Positions 26,662 to 34,411 of a DNA stretch of 64,000 bases are shown here, piece by piece. The DNA comes from Aequorivita todarodis (lineage in GTDB: Bacteria; Bacteroidota; Bacteroidia; Flavobacteriales; Flavobacteriaceae). The position numbers and the translations under genes are program-made. Every line of letters starts with the position of its first letter. The first letter of the stretch is position 1. The notes below the pieces were generated by a model, which saw only the letters and a list, made by a program, of their open reading frames with translations, was not told where the DNA came from and made no database searches. Location of the stretch: the NCBI RefSeq assembly GCF_028561335.1, contig NZ_JAQQTG010000020.1:203895-267894 (forward strand), given 5' to 3'.

Positions 26662-28308
26662 TTATTTTACAATCATTTTTATGGTTTGGGAAGTAACGTT
26701 ATTGTCCAATTTCAACAAATAAATTCCACTTGCAAGATTGTGGCCCCAGGTAATATTTTGCTGTGGTAAGCTCCAGGTCTGCTCCATCAATTTCTGACCG
26801 GAAATGCTGAAAACCGAAGTTGTCAATTTATTGTTTGAAGCATGCTTCGGAATTGCTATAACGATGTTGTTTGAGACCGGATTTTGCGAAAGCACGAATT
26901 GATTGTCCAAATGGTTTTCTGAAATTCCTATCGTTCCATTTCTAATTTCATCCAAAGCAAACTGGGCGCTTGCTGCGGTAACGGTTACGTGGTCTTCATT
27001 TTCGTTGGGAATGTAAAAATTGACAAAGGGCGAATTGGCCAAATTGGGTATGGCGAACCAATCGGGGTCGTCAATCGCCAAAGCGCTCATGGTTGGAACG
27101 AAGGAATACAAATCCTGTTGCAGGGCATTGATGAAATCTATCAAAACCTGATTGCCGCCACCATCGCCAAGGGCATCGCTGATGCTACCCGTTCCGCCGG
27201 GGGCACTGTCAACGCCATCGCTGGTACCTGTAGCTTGCGAAATAGTCTGGTATGTATTTATGGGAATACCAAAAAAGTTGACGGTTACATCGGTAACCGT
27301 ATTGGTTTGGTTGGCGGCTGGTGTAAACTTTAGCGCCACGTCCACATCGGTGGTTGCGTCTATGGTAAGATTGGTATCAATCACCGTAATTCCCGGGCTT
27401 CCTGTGGTAGTACCGTTTCCGGCGCCATTGATCATTGTTACGTTTCTTACGTTGCTTGGGAAACCCAAGGCGTCCAGTTCTGCCTGAAACTGGTCTCTAA
27501 AACCCGGAGCGCCCAAGGGCAAGAGTTTGGTGGGGTCTTGTTCGTAGTCTGATCCTGCCAATAAATGCCCCAGCAGATGGTCCACGAGCATTTCCTTGGC
27601 GGCTGGCGAATTCAACAACTGGTCCACAACCTGTTGTGCTGTGGGATCGCCCACCTGTACTGCGAAATAGTTTATTAAATACTGAAGGCTTATCGGGATG
27701 TTTGCGCCGCGGTGGGGGGAATCAAACGAAAGGTACAATCGTGTTTCGGAATCAAGACTGTTGTCCTCCATATAAGCCAAGGCATAGCGGGCAATAAGGC
27801 CACCCATACTTGGACCGAGGACTACGAGTTCTTCATTGCCCACTTTGTCTGCGTTTAATTTCTGGATCATTGCAACCAAGACCATGGCGTTGCGCTGAAT
27901 GTAGTCCGCACCGCCGTCTATGTCTTTTCCGCCTGTGTTGTATAATGGTGCGTTAAGGATGACGATATCAAACCCTTCATCGCGGAGGATGTCCGCAAGA
28001 TTTTGGCCGTCAAAACTTAAGCTGGCGTAAAGTCCGCCGATATCGCGAGAATCGCCCGGGTCAAAGCCATCGAGAACGAGTATGGGCTTGTCCAGCACGC
28101 CATCTACATTATCCAAATAGATTTCGTATTCCCCTTGCCCAAAATAGGCTTGGGTTTCGTCATAACCTTGGTAAGCGATAGTCGCGGTAATGGTTTCGAC
28201 CACCGTGCTTTCAGGGTATATTGCGTTTTCAGGAATATTTTGAAAACGTATTTGGGCGAAGGTCAGCTGGGCAGTAAAAATTAAAAGCAGGATGTAAAGG
28301 TTTTTCAT
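26662..28308 (-). CDS. T9SS-exported alpha/beta hydrolase (esterase or lipase)
   Basis: A 548-aa secreted hydrolase. A signal peptide ends near LTFAQ. The hydrolase core has LVLDGFDPGDSRD, the nucleophile elbow VVLGPSMGGLIARYAL (Ser of GPSMGG, around residue 168) and LYLSFDSPHRGANIP, which is the lipase-like loop following the elbow. A late NENEDHVTV may hold the catalytic His. The last 80 residues are a type A sorting domain (QNPVSNNIVI, then FSISGQKLMEQ, ending KMIVK), so the enzyme is carried out by T9SS. It precedes the 2H phosphoesterase lipoprotein by 14 bases. Substrate unknown; lipid or polyester esters are possible. Confidence 0.82.
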   Translation of the reverse strand: MKNLYILLLIFTAQLTFAQIRFQNIPENAIYPESTVVETITATIAYQGYDETQAYFGQGEYEIYLDNVDGVLDKPILVLDGFDPGDSRDIGGLYASLSFDGQNLADILRDEGFDIVILNAPLYNTGGKDIDGGADYIQRNAMVLVAMIQKLNADKVGNEELVVLGPSMGGLIARYALAYMEDNSLDSETRLYLSFDSPHRGANIPISLQYLINYFAVQVGDPTAQQVVDQLLNSPAAKEMLVDHLLGHLLAGSDYEQDPTKLLPLGAPGFRDQFQAELDALGFPSNVRNVTMINGAGNGTTTGSPGITVIDTNLTIDATTDVDVALKFTPAANQTNTVTDVTVNFFGIPINTYQTISQATGTSDGVDSAPGGTGSISDALGDGGGNQVLIDFINALQQDLYSFVPTMSALAIDDPDWFAIPNLANSPFVNFYIPNENEDHVTVTAASAQFALDEIRNGTIGISENHLDNQFVLSQNPVSNNIVIAIPKHASNNKLTTSVFSISGQKLMEQTWSLPQQNITWGHNLASGIYLLKLDNNVTSQTIKMIVK

Positions 28309-28426
28309 TGGGTATTGTTTTGGTTTTGATTTGGAAAGGTAGTGAAAATTTAGTTTTCGGTTTTGGCGAATTCAGAGCGCATCATACAAATAGCATTACC
28401 GTTATTTTTTGTGGAATATACTTTCG

Positions 28427-28434
28427 TATCTTTG
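28427..28434 (+). promoter_or_regulatory. -7 promoter element of mntA-hepT
   Basis: TATCTTTG is an exact match to TAnnTTTG, 15 bases before the mntA ATG. A TTTTTTG lies at 28405-28411; its spacing (15 bases) is shorter than typical for -33. Confidence 0.5.
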
Positions 28435-28449
28435 GAAAAAGGCTTGATT

Positions 28450-28746
28450 ATGACCACAAAAGAAGAAATTTTGAAAATTTTGAAATCAAACCAATCAAAG
28501 TTTGTGGAGTTTGGTATTCAGAATATTGGGTTGTTCGGTTCCTACGGGCGTGGGGAGCAATCCAATGCAAGCGATATTGACTTTTTAATCGATTTTGAGC
28601 CCAAACACGAAAATTTCGACAATTTAATGAAGGTATATGATTTTTTGGAGGAATTGTTCCCAAATGAAAAAATCGAAATAATTACCAAAAATGGATTGAG
28701 TCCGCATATCGGCCCCCATATTTTAAACGAAGTACAGTATGCATAA
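28450..28746 (+). CDS. mntA: MntA-type nucleotidyltransferase antitoxin
   Basis: A 98-aa minimal nucleotidyltransferase. The start is the Met of MTTKEEILKILK; the earlier in-frame ATG at 28363 would place the start upstream of the promoter element. The active site is NIGLFGSYGRGEQSNASDID, the GSx10DxD pattern with both Asp present, followed by LIDF. In characterised systems this enzyme neutralises the partner HepT RNase by adding AMP residues to it. It overlaps the hepT gene by eight bases, the standard arrangement. Confidence 0.88.
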   Translation: MTTKEEILKILKSNQSKFVEFGIQNIGLFGSYGRGEQSNASDIDFLIDFEPKHENFDNLMKVYDFLEELFPNEKIEIITKNGLSPHIGPHILNEVQYA

Positions 28747-29071
28747 TAACACCACGGAATTTCTTAAGCATATTTTGGATGAGTGTCGGTACATTATTTC
28801 GGTTACAGAAAATTGTAGCTATGAACAATTTTTGGAGGATGAAACTCTGAAACGGGCCATTGTAAGGAGTTTAGAAATCATAGGCGAAGCAACCAAAAAA
28901 ATTCCAGCCGATTTCAAACTAAAATGGAATTCCATTGAATGGAAAAACATGGCTGGTATGCGCGACCGATTGATTCACGATTATATGGGAGTCAATTACA
29001 TTATTGTCTGGGATGTAGTGAAAAATAAAATTCCAAAACTCACGCTACAACTGCAACAAGTTCTCGAATAG
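28739..29071 (+). CDS. hepT: HepT-type RNase toxin (DUF86)
   Basis: A 110-aa HEPN-fold protein. It shows the conserved Rx4HxY RNase motif as RDRLIHDYMGVNY (near residue 80) and the family pattern AIVRSLEIIGEATKKIP. HepT cleaves RNA, reportedly tRNA in one characterised case, and is held inactive by MntA. The gene overlaps mntA by eight bases and converges on the aldehyde dehydrogenase. Both active sites of the pair look intact, so this is probably a working type VII toxin-antitoxin module. Confidence 0.88.
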   Translation: MHNNTTEFLKHILDECRYIISVTENCSYEQFLEDETLKRAIVRSLEIIGEATKKIPADFKLKWNSIEWKNMAGMRDRLIHDYMGVNYIIVWDVVKNKIPKLTLQLQQVLE

Positions 29072-29086
29072 TTTTCAAAGAAAACC

Positions 29087-30448
29087 TTAAAACCTCAAAA
29101 ACCACCGCATCAATTTCAATCGCAAAGGTGTATGCGGATAGTATCGAATAGAAGGGTCCAACCAAGTAGGCTTGTCCATAACACTTTTGTAATGCGTAAA
29201 GGCCCTAAAGCCCGCCTCGCCGTGGTAATTGCCGATGCCGCTTTGGCCCACGCCGCCAAAAGGCAGGTTCGAATTGCTGATGTGCATTACCGTTTCATTA
29301 ATTGCGCCGCCTCCAAAGGAAATCTCTTTTAATACTTTCTTCTTTATGGAACTACTTTTTGTAAAGAGATAACAAGACAACGGTTTGGGAAGACTATTCA
29401 CTTTAGCAATAGCCTCTTCAATAGTTTCATAAGTGAGTACAGGCAGGATGGGGCCAAAAATTTCCTCTTGCATCACCGCATCATCCATAGTCACGTTTTT
29501 TAGAATAGTGGGCTGGATGTAACGGGTTTCTTTGTGGGTTTGGCCGCCATAATATATTTTTTCGGGATTGAGCATTTTGATAAGCCGCTCAAAATTATCG
29601 TTATTGATTATTTGAAGATAATTATCATTTTCAAAAGCAAAGTGCTGGCTTATGATTTCCTCTTTTGCCCGTTCGAGAAATTTCTGTTCGATGCTTTTGT
29701 GGACGAGGATATAGTCTGGGGCAATACAGGTTTGGCCTGCGTTCAGAAATTTCCCCCAAACCAGTCGTCTTACCGAAACTTTCAGATTGCAGTTTTCAGT
29801 AACTATTGCGGGGCTTTTACCACCTAATTCTAAAGTTACGGGCGTGAGGTTTTCTGCTGCGGCCTTATAAACTATCTTGCCTACTTTGGTGCTACCGGTA
29901 AAAAATATTTTGTCGAATTTCTGCTTTAAAAGTTCTTGGGTCTCTTGTACTCCACCTTCAACTACCGTGAAAAAAGCTGGGTCAAAATTTTCCTTTACAA
30001 TTTTCGCCATTGCGGCGGCAGTGTTTGAGGGAAGTTCGCTGGGTTTTAGTATTACCGTGTTCCCCGCGGCAATGGCTGCAATTACCGGGGCGAAGGAAAG
30101 TTGGTATGGATAATTCCAAGCGCCAATCACAAGACACACGCCCAAAGGCTCCGGAATGATGTAGCTGGAAGCCGGAAAATTTAGAATCCCCGTAGAAACG
30201 GGCTTGGTGCGTGTCCATTTAAAAATATTGCTCCGTGCTTCCTTAATATCCTTGAAAAGCAGGGAAAGCTCGGTAGTGTAATTATCAAACTCTGACTTTT
30301 TAAAATCGTTGTAAATAGCTTCGTGAAGCAGGGACTCATTTTGTTGTAATGCCTGTTGAAGAATTTTTAATTGCTTTCTTCTAAAGTGAAGGTTTTTGGT
30401 GGCGTGAGTGTTGAAGAAGTTGCGCTGCCGGTTGACGATTTCATTCAT
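29087..30448 (-). CDS. Aldehyde dehydrogenase (ALDH3-like)
   Basis: A 453-aa NAD(P)-dependent aldehyde dehydrogenase of the short ALDH3-type class. Motifs: PLGVCLVIGAWNYPYQLS, ILKPSELPSNTA, FFTGSTKVGKIV, TLELGGKSPAIV and the catalytic KFLNAGQTCIAPDY (Cys). It ends with a hydrophobic/basic LRLKLMRWFLRF tail, which may touch membranes as in fatty-aldehyde dehydrogenases. It should oxidise medium or long-chain aldehydes to acids. It stands alone, converging on hepT with a 15-base gap. Confidence 0.9.
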   Translation of the reverse strand: MNEIVNRQRNFFNTHATKNLHFRRKQLKILQQALQQNESLLHEAIYNDFKKSEFDNYTTELSLLFKDIKEARSNIFKWTRTKPVSTGILNFPASSYIIPEPLGVCLVIGAWNYPYQLSFAPVIAAIAAGNTVILKPSELPSNTAAAMAKIVKENFDPAFFTVVEGGVQETQELLKQKFDKIFFTGSTKVGKIVYKAAAENLTPVTLELGGKSPAIVTENCNLKVSVRRLVWGKFLNAGQTCIAPDYILVHKSIEQKFLERAKEEIISQHFAFENDNYLQIINNDNFERLIKMLNPEKIYYGGQTHKETRYIQPTILKNVTMDDAVMQEEIFGPILPVLTYETIEEAIAKVNSLPKPLSCYLFTKSSSIKKKVLKEISFGGGAINETVMHISNSNLPFGGVGQSGIGNYHGEAGFRAFTHYKSVMDKPTWLDPSIRYYPHTPLRLKLMRWFLRF

Positions 30449-30480
30449 AGTTTTGTTGTAATTTTACTCCTATCGTGAAC

Positions 30481-30511
30481 ATCCCCCTAGCCCCCTTCAA
30501 AGGGGGAATTG
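30481..30511. repeat. CCCCCTAGCCCCC palindromic repeat
   Basis: CCCCCTAGCCCCCTTCAAAG followed by GGGGGAATTGA. The CCCCC blocks can pair with GGGGG. Same family as the two ends of 21530-21655. Confidence 0.55.
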
Positions 30512-30556
30512 ATTCTGACTTAATTCGTGAAGCGTCAAAAAAAATAAATTTCAAAA

Positions 30557-31321
30557 TTATTTATCCCTATTCAAAATCTTGTATTCCTCATAACAGCCGC
30601 TGATGGCATCGAGAATCTGCAGATCGTTGGCGGTGCGGATAAAGTCTTTGGAAAAACTGCACTTGTTTAATATTTCGTCAATATCTGCACGCTCCAATTG
30701 GAGGACGGCCATTAAGGTTTCGCGATCGTATTTGCTTTGAAGGAGGTTTCGTATTTCGTCGTCTTCCTTCATTTGTCGTAGTTTTCGCATCTGTTTCGGT
30801 CGTTTTCCGAAGACGTTATAGAGAAAATCGGCAGGATTGAAAATAGAACTTAACACCTTACTTACCGCCCCCGGCTGATTGCTGCCGCCTTCGTAGCCGG
30901 TATTCAATCCCGAAATTCTGTACCGGTAATTATCGTAAATAGGGATGAGTTTGGCGTCAATTTCAACATAACCCGTTAGCTGTACGGGCTTGATTACTAC
31001 TTCTTCCAAAGCGATGCCCAACTCGGTCATTTTTACCTTTATATCGCCAAACCTAAGCCAGTCATTGGTCACCCGAACACGCAGCGACTTGAAACCGAGG
31101 TACGAAAAATAAAGCGTGTCATTAACGGCAGCCCTTATGGCAAACTCTCCTTTTTCGTTGGTAGTGGTACCTATAACCTGGTTAAGGTTCACGATGTTTA
31201 CGTTTTCCAAAAGATTATCGTTGGCATCGTTCATCACGGTACCTTTGATTATCGTATTTTCCTGGGCAAAGGAAATTGCGGCAACAAAAAGAAGGGCAAA
31301 AAGTAGGACGTGTTTTTTCAT
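30557..31321 (-). CDS. CarboxypepD_reg-like surface protein
   Basis: A 254-aa protein with a signal peptide (MKKHVLLFALLFVAAISFAQ by start choice; cleavage after SFAQ). The in-frame ATG at 31351 would add ten residues. Residues about 25-100 are a carboxypeptidase regulatory-like (CarboxypepD_reg-like) beta-sandwich with IIKGTVMNDANDNLLENVNI, GTTTNEKGEFAI and DTLYFSYLGFKS. This domain is common in TonB receptors and periplasmic proteins of Bacteroidota. The C-terminal half is alpha-helical and charged (RPKQMRKLRQMKEDDEIRNLL) with no family I recognise. It is probably periplasmic; role unknown. Confidence 0.75.
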   Translation of the reverse strand: MKKHVLLFALLFVAAISFAQENTIIKGTVMNDANDNLLENVNIVNLNQVIGTTTNEKGEFAIRAAVNDTLYFSYLGFKSLRVRVTNDWLRFGDIKVKMTELGIALEEVVIKPVQLTGYVEIDAKLIPIYDNYRYRISGLNTGYEGGSNQPGAVSKVLSSIFNPADFLYNVFGKRPKQMRKLRQMKEDDEIRNLLQSKYDRETLMAVLQLERADIDEILNKCSFSKDFIRTANDLQILDAISGCYEEYKILNRDK

Positions 31322-31347
31322 ATTGTGAATTAATATACGGAAAAATT

Positions 31348-31974
31348 TCACTGGGAGGAAATGTTCCGCTCTTTTTCAATTTTAGCTTTTAGATTTTCTT
31401 TTACCCCGCCAAACCATTCATCCTTTAAAATACTCAGCACGATGCTGTCCCTTCTTCCTTCGGGTGCGGCGCAATTGCTTCGCAAAATGCCTTCCACAGT
31501 GCAGCCGATGCTTTTCATGGCGGCGATGCTTCTTTCATTGTTTGCATCTGCACGAAACTCTACACGGTCTATGCCAAGTTTTTCAAAAGCGAATTCGAGC
31601 ATCAGCATTTTGCATTGCTTGTTTAGTCCGGTGCCCTGAAATTCCTTTCCGTACCAAGTATAGCCCAACTGGACTGTGTTGTGGTTTTTTTGAAAATCGT
31701 AGAAGCGGGTGCTGCCCGCAATCTGCTGGGTGCGCTTGTCAAAAACAATAAAGGGGTATGCCGTTTCATCTTTTCTTCCCTGTAAGGCCATTTCCACATA
31801 AACTTTTAAATTTTCAGGACTGTTGGCGGGCTGAAGGGAATATCTCCAGAGCTCGGGCTGCTGTTCGGAAAAATGCAAGAGTCTGTCAATATCGGAATGA
31901 TGCAAAGGATTGAGCCGCACTGCATCGTTTTCCAATATGTATTCCTGCAGAAAATTGAAGGTTTGCATAAGCAT
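31348..31974 (-). CDS. GNAT-family N-acetyltransferase
   Basis: A 208-aa acetyltransferase close to the RimJ/RimL group that modifies protein N-termini or small molecules with acetyl-CoA. Motifs: VRLNPLHHSDIDRLLHFSE, QLGYTWYGKEFQGTGLNKQ (the acetyl-CoA loop is GKEFQGTGLN in place of the usual QxxGxG/A) and VEFRADANNERSIAAMKSIGC. The start may be at 31974 or the second Met at 31968. The T-run of a hairpin terminator lies directly against the start codon, which is odd. It is followed by the CarboxypepD_reg-like gene after 26 bases. Confidence 0.85.
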   Translation of the reverse strand: MLMQTFNFLQEYILENDAVRLNPLHHSDIDRLLHFSEQQPELWRYSLQPANSPENLKVYVEMALQGRKDETAYPFIVFDKRTQQIAGSTRFYDFQKNHNTVQLGYTWYGKEFQGTGLNKQCKMLMLEFAFEKLGIDRVEFRADANNERSIAAMKSIGCTVEGILRSNCAAPEGRRDSIVLSILKDEWFGGVKENLKAKIEKERNISSQ

Positions 31975-32010
31975 AAAAAAATACGGGCCTCGTTCTTAAA
32001 GGCCCGTAAA
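31975..32010 (-). terminator. Terminator after DEAD-box helicase
   Basis: TTTACGGGCCT pairs with AGGCCCGTA around a nine-base loop, followed on the minus strand by TTTTTT. The T-run touches the ATG of the acetyltransferase gene. The 345-base gap 31975-32319 also holds the repeats at 32051-32113 and 32258-32313. Confidence 0.75.
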
Positions 32011-32050
32011 TATAATTATATCGACGTTAAAGTGATGCTAAAGTTTTAAA

Positions 32051-32113
32051 CATGCTGGGTGCTGGGTGCGGGGTGCTGGGTGCGGGGTGACCGATGACGG
32101 GTGTTGGATGATG
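32051..32113. repeat. GGGTGCTGGGTGCGGGG string, copy 2
   Basis: Tandem-like GCTGGGTGCTGGGTGCGGGG units followed by a GATGACGGGTGTTGGATGATG tail of the same type as at 22347-22400. Confidence 0.65.
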
Positions 32114-32257
32114 ATAAGAAACAACTGAACCCAGAAATATAAACGTCTCGGCTTATCAACCCGTCAGCATTACTCCCAGTCCTTAAGGAAGAGCCTTGCT
32201 CGCACCCTTTAGGGCTGGGGGCAATTGTCTATCATAATTTTAAGCCCTAAACTCCGC

Positions 32258-32313
32258 AACTCATAACTCATAACTCATAACTCATAACTCATAACTCATA
32301 ACTCATAACTCAT
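32258..32313. repeat. Perfect heptanucleotide array (AACTCAT) x 8
   Basis: Eight exact tandem copies of AACTCAT (56 bases) ending six bases before the stop codon of the helicase gene. On the gene's strand the unit reads ATGAGTT. Likely to vary in copy number by slippage. Not a CRISPR: no spacers. Confidence 0.95.
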
Positions 32314-32319
32314 AAAAAA

Positions 32320-34134
32320 CTATCCCTTTCTTCTGCGTCTTCCGCCTGTGCCTTTTGCATCTGGGCGCGGGGCTCCCCTACGGCTTTTTCCTTTGAATTT
32401 TGGTTTATCTCCTCCATCAAAACCACCGCTGCGTTTTTTGAAACCACCTTTTCTTCCGCCGCCATCGCCACGGTCGTTTCTGTCGCCTCTTCTTTTGCCG
32501 CGATCACGACTGCCACCACCGCTTCTGCCTTTGCTGCGACCGGTATCTTTGGAAATTTCAATATTTATCTGGCGGCCATCAAGTTTGAAATCATTGAAAA
32601 TGCCCATTACCAATTCCTGATGTGTGGTATCGGTATTGAAAAAAGAGAAACTGTCCTTTACGTCAACTTTATAAACATCCTCTTTGCCCAATTGAAGCAA
32701 ATCGCGGAGGAAATCCTTTAGGCTCATCCAATCGAAATCGTCTTTTGAACCTATGTTGATGAAATAGCGGGTACTGTCCTTTGCGTCTTCATCAGAAAAA
32801 TTGCGTTCCCCAGAAATATTGAGGTCTTTGCTGTTTTTGTAATAATTCAAGAAACGTGTAAATTCTACGGAAAACACTTTTTTGATGAGCTCTTCCTTTG
32901 AAAAATCTGCCAATACTTCGTTTATATTTGGAAGATAGGCGTTTATTTCAGGGTTTATTTTCGCATCCTTAATATTGTTTGCCAAGTGGAACATTTGTAC
33001 TTCACAGATTTCCATTCCCGAAGGTATTTCCTTGGCAATGAATTTCTTTTGGATCATTTTTTCAATCGTGTGAATTTTTCGCACTTCACTTTTTGAAACA
33101 ATCACCATGGAAATACCCGTTTTTCCAGCCCGTCCGGTACGGCCACTACGGTGGGTATAGGTTTCTATTTCGTCTGGCAGTTGGTAGTTAATTACGTGCG
33201 TAATATCGTCCACGTCAATGCCCCGGGCGGCAACATCGGTTGCTACCAGCATCTGTATTTGGCGATTTCGGAACGACTTCATTACCGTATCGCGTTGGCT
33301 CTGGCTCAAATCGCCGTGAATGGCCGCGGCGTTGTAACCGTCTTCAATAAGCTGTTCGGCAACTTTTTGGGTGTCGCGTTTTGTTCTACAGAAAATCACG
33401 GAAAAGATTTCAGGATTTGCATCTGCCAAACGCTTCAAGGCGTTGTAGCGGTCGCGGGCGTTTACCAGATAATATTCGTGCGAAACTTGGTCGGAACCAA
33501 CGTTTTTGGTACCCACGGTAATTTCCACGGGCGTGTGCATAAATTTCTTTGCGATCGTGGAAACCTCCTTCGGCATCGTCGCGCTGAAAAGCCAAGTGCT
33601 TTTCTCTTTTGGCGAATGTGAAAGAATTTCGGTGATGTCCTCGTAAAAGCCCATGTTGAGCATTTCGTCGGCTTCATCGAGCACGCAGTATTCTATTTTT
33701 GAAATATCAATCAGACCACGACCTATCATATCTTTCATTCGGCCCGGGGTTGCCACGATAATCTGTGAACCCTTTTTAATTTGGCGCGCCTGATCGGTAA
33801 TGCTTGCCCCACCATACACTGCGGTAACGTTAAGGCCCGGCATATACTTGCCGTAGGCGATCATTTCATTTGTAATCTGAAGGCACAGTTCGCGGGTGGG
33901 CGAAAGGATAAGTCCTTGGGTAGTGCGACTGTTTACGTCAATTTTTTGCAACATGGGGAAACCAAATGCTGCGGTTTTACCGGTTCCGGTCTGGGCCAGG
34001 GAAACCATGTCGGTCTCGCGTTCCAAAAGGATTGGGATTGCTTTTTCCTGTACTTCCGAAGGGGTTTCAAAACCCATGTCGGCGATGGCTTTTAGAAGAT
34101 TTTCTTCCAAGCCGAGTGCTTTAAATGCTGTCAT
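32320..34134 (-). CDS. DEAD-box RNA helicase with DbpA domain and RGG tail
   Basis: A 604-aa ATP-dependent RNA helicase. Motifs in order: Q motif FxxPSEVQEKAIP, AQTGTGKTAAFG (Walker A), PTRELCLQ, VLDEADEMLNMGF, LFSATMP, IFCRTKRDT, ATDVAARGIDVDD and HRSGRTGRAG. Residues about 455-530 form a DbpA-type RNA-binding domain (FINIGSKDDFDWMSLKDFLR, then RQINIEIS). The last 70 residues are rich in Gly, Arg, Ser and Lys and should bind RNA non-specifically. Proteins of this build act in ribosome assembly and cold adaptation. A long leader of about 136 bases precedes it from a candidate promoter at 34278-34285. Confidence 0.93.
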   Translation of the reverse strand: MTAFKALGLEENLLKAIADMGFETPSEVQEKAIPILLERETDMVSLAQTGTGKTAAFGFPMLQKIDVNSRTTQGLILSPTRELCLQITNEMIAYGKYMPGLNVTAVYGGASITDQARQIKKGSQIIVATPGRMKDMIGRGLIDISKIEYCVLDEADEMLNMGFYEDITEILSHSPKEKSTWLFSATMPKEVSTIAKKFMHTPVEITVGTKNVGSDQVSHEYYLVNARDRYNALKRLADANPEIFSVIFCRTKRDTQKVAEQLIEDGYNAAAIHGDLSQSQRDTVMKSFRNRQIQMLVATDVAARGIDVDDITHVINYQLPDEIETYTHRSGRTGRAGKTGISMVIVSKSEVRKIHTIEKMIQKKFIAKEIPSGMEICEVQMFHLANNIKDAKINPEINAYLPNINEVLADFSKEELIKKVFSVEFTRFLNYYKNSKDLNISGERNFSDEDAKDSTRYFINIGSKDDFDWMSLKDFLRDLLQLGKEDVYKVDVKDSFSFFNTDTTHQELVMGIFNDFKLDGRQINIEISKDTGRSKGRSGGGSRDRGKRRGDRNDRGDGGGRKGGFKKRSGGFDGGDKPKFKGKSRRGAPRPDAKGTGGRRRRKG

Positions 34135-34277
34135 TTTATGTATTAAAATTTTTATATGTGTGCTAATGGGAAGCTACTGGACATATAAAAAACGGACAGC
34201 TTCACTATAACACTCCTCACCCTGAGGATTTTTCCTGAAAACCAAAAGCTTCTGGCGATTGATTTTTTTCAAGGGCG

Positions 34278-34285
34278 CAAAAGTA
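34278..34285 (-). promoter_or_regulatory. -7 promoter element of DEAD-box helicase
   Basis: On the minus strand TACTTTTG exactly fits TAnnTTTG. It would leave a leader of about 135 bases, which contains a small CCTCAGGGTGAGG hairpin (34213-34225 region). Long leaders are common in cold-induced helicase genes. Confidence 0.45.
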
Positions 34286-34411
34286 GTGTTTTATTTATGA
34301 TATACGATGTACGATTGTAGATTTTTTTTGATTATTGAGTCCGGAGGAAATCGTCCATAAAAATTCAAAGAAACAGGAACTATCATTTAATACACCCAAT
34401 GGATAGTGGAA

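Noticed and set aside
32258..32313. AACTCAT array as a CRISPR
   Set aside because: Units are contiguous with no spacers, and no cas genes are present.
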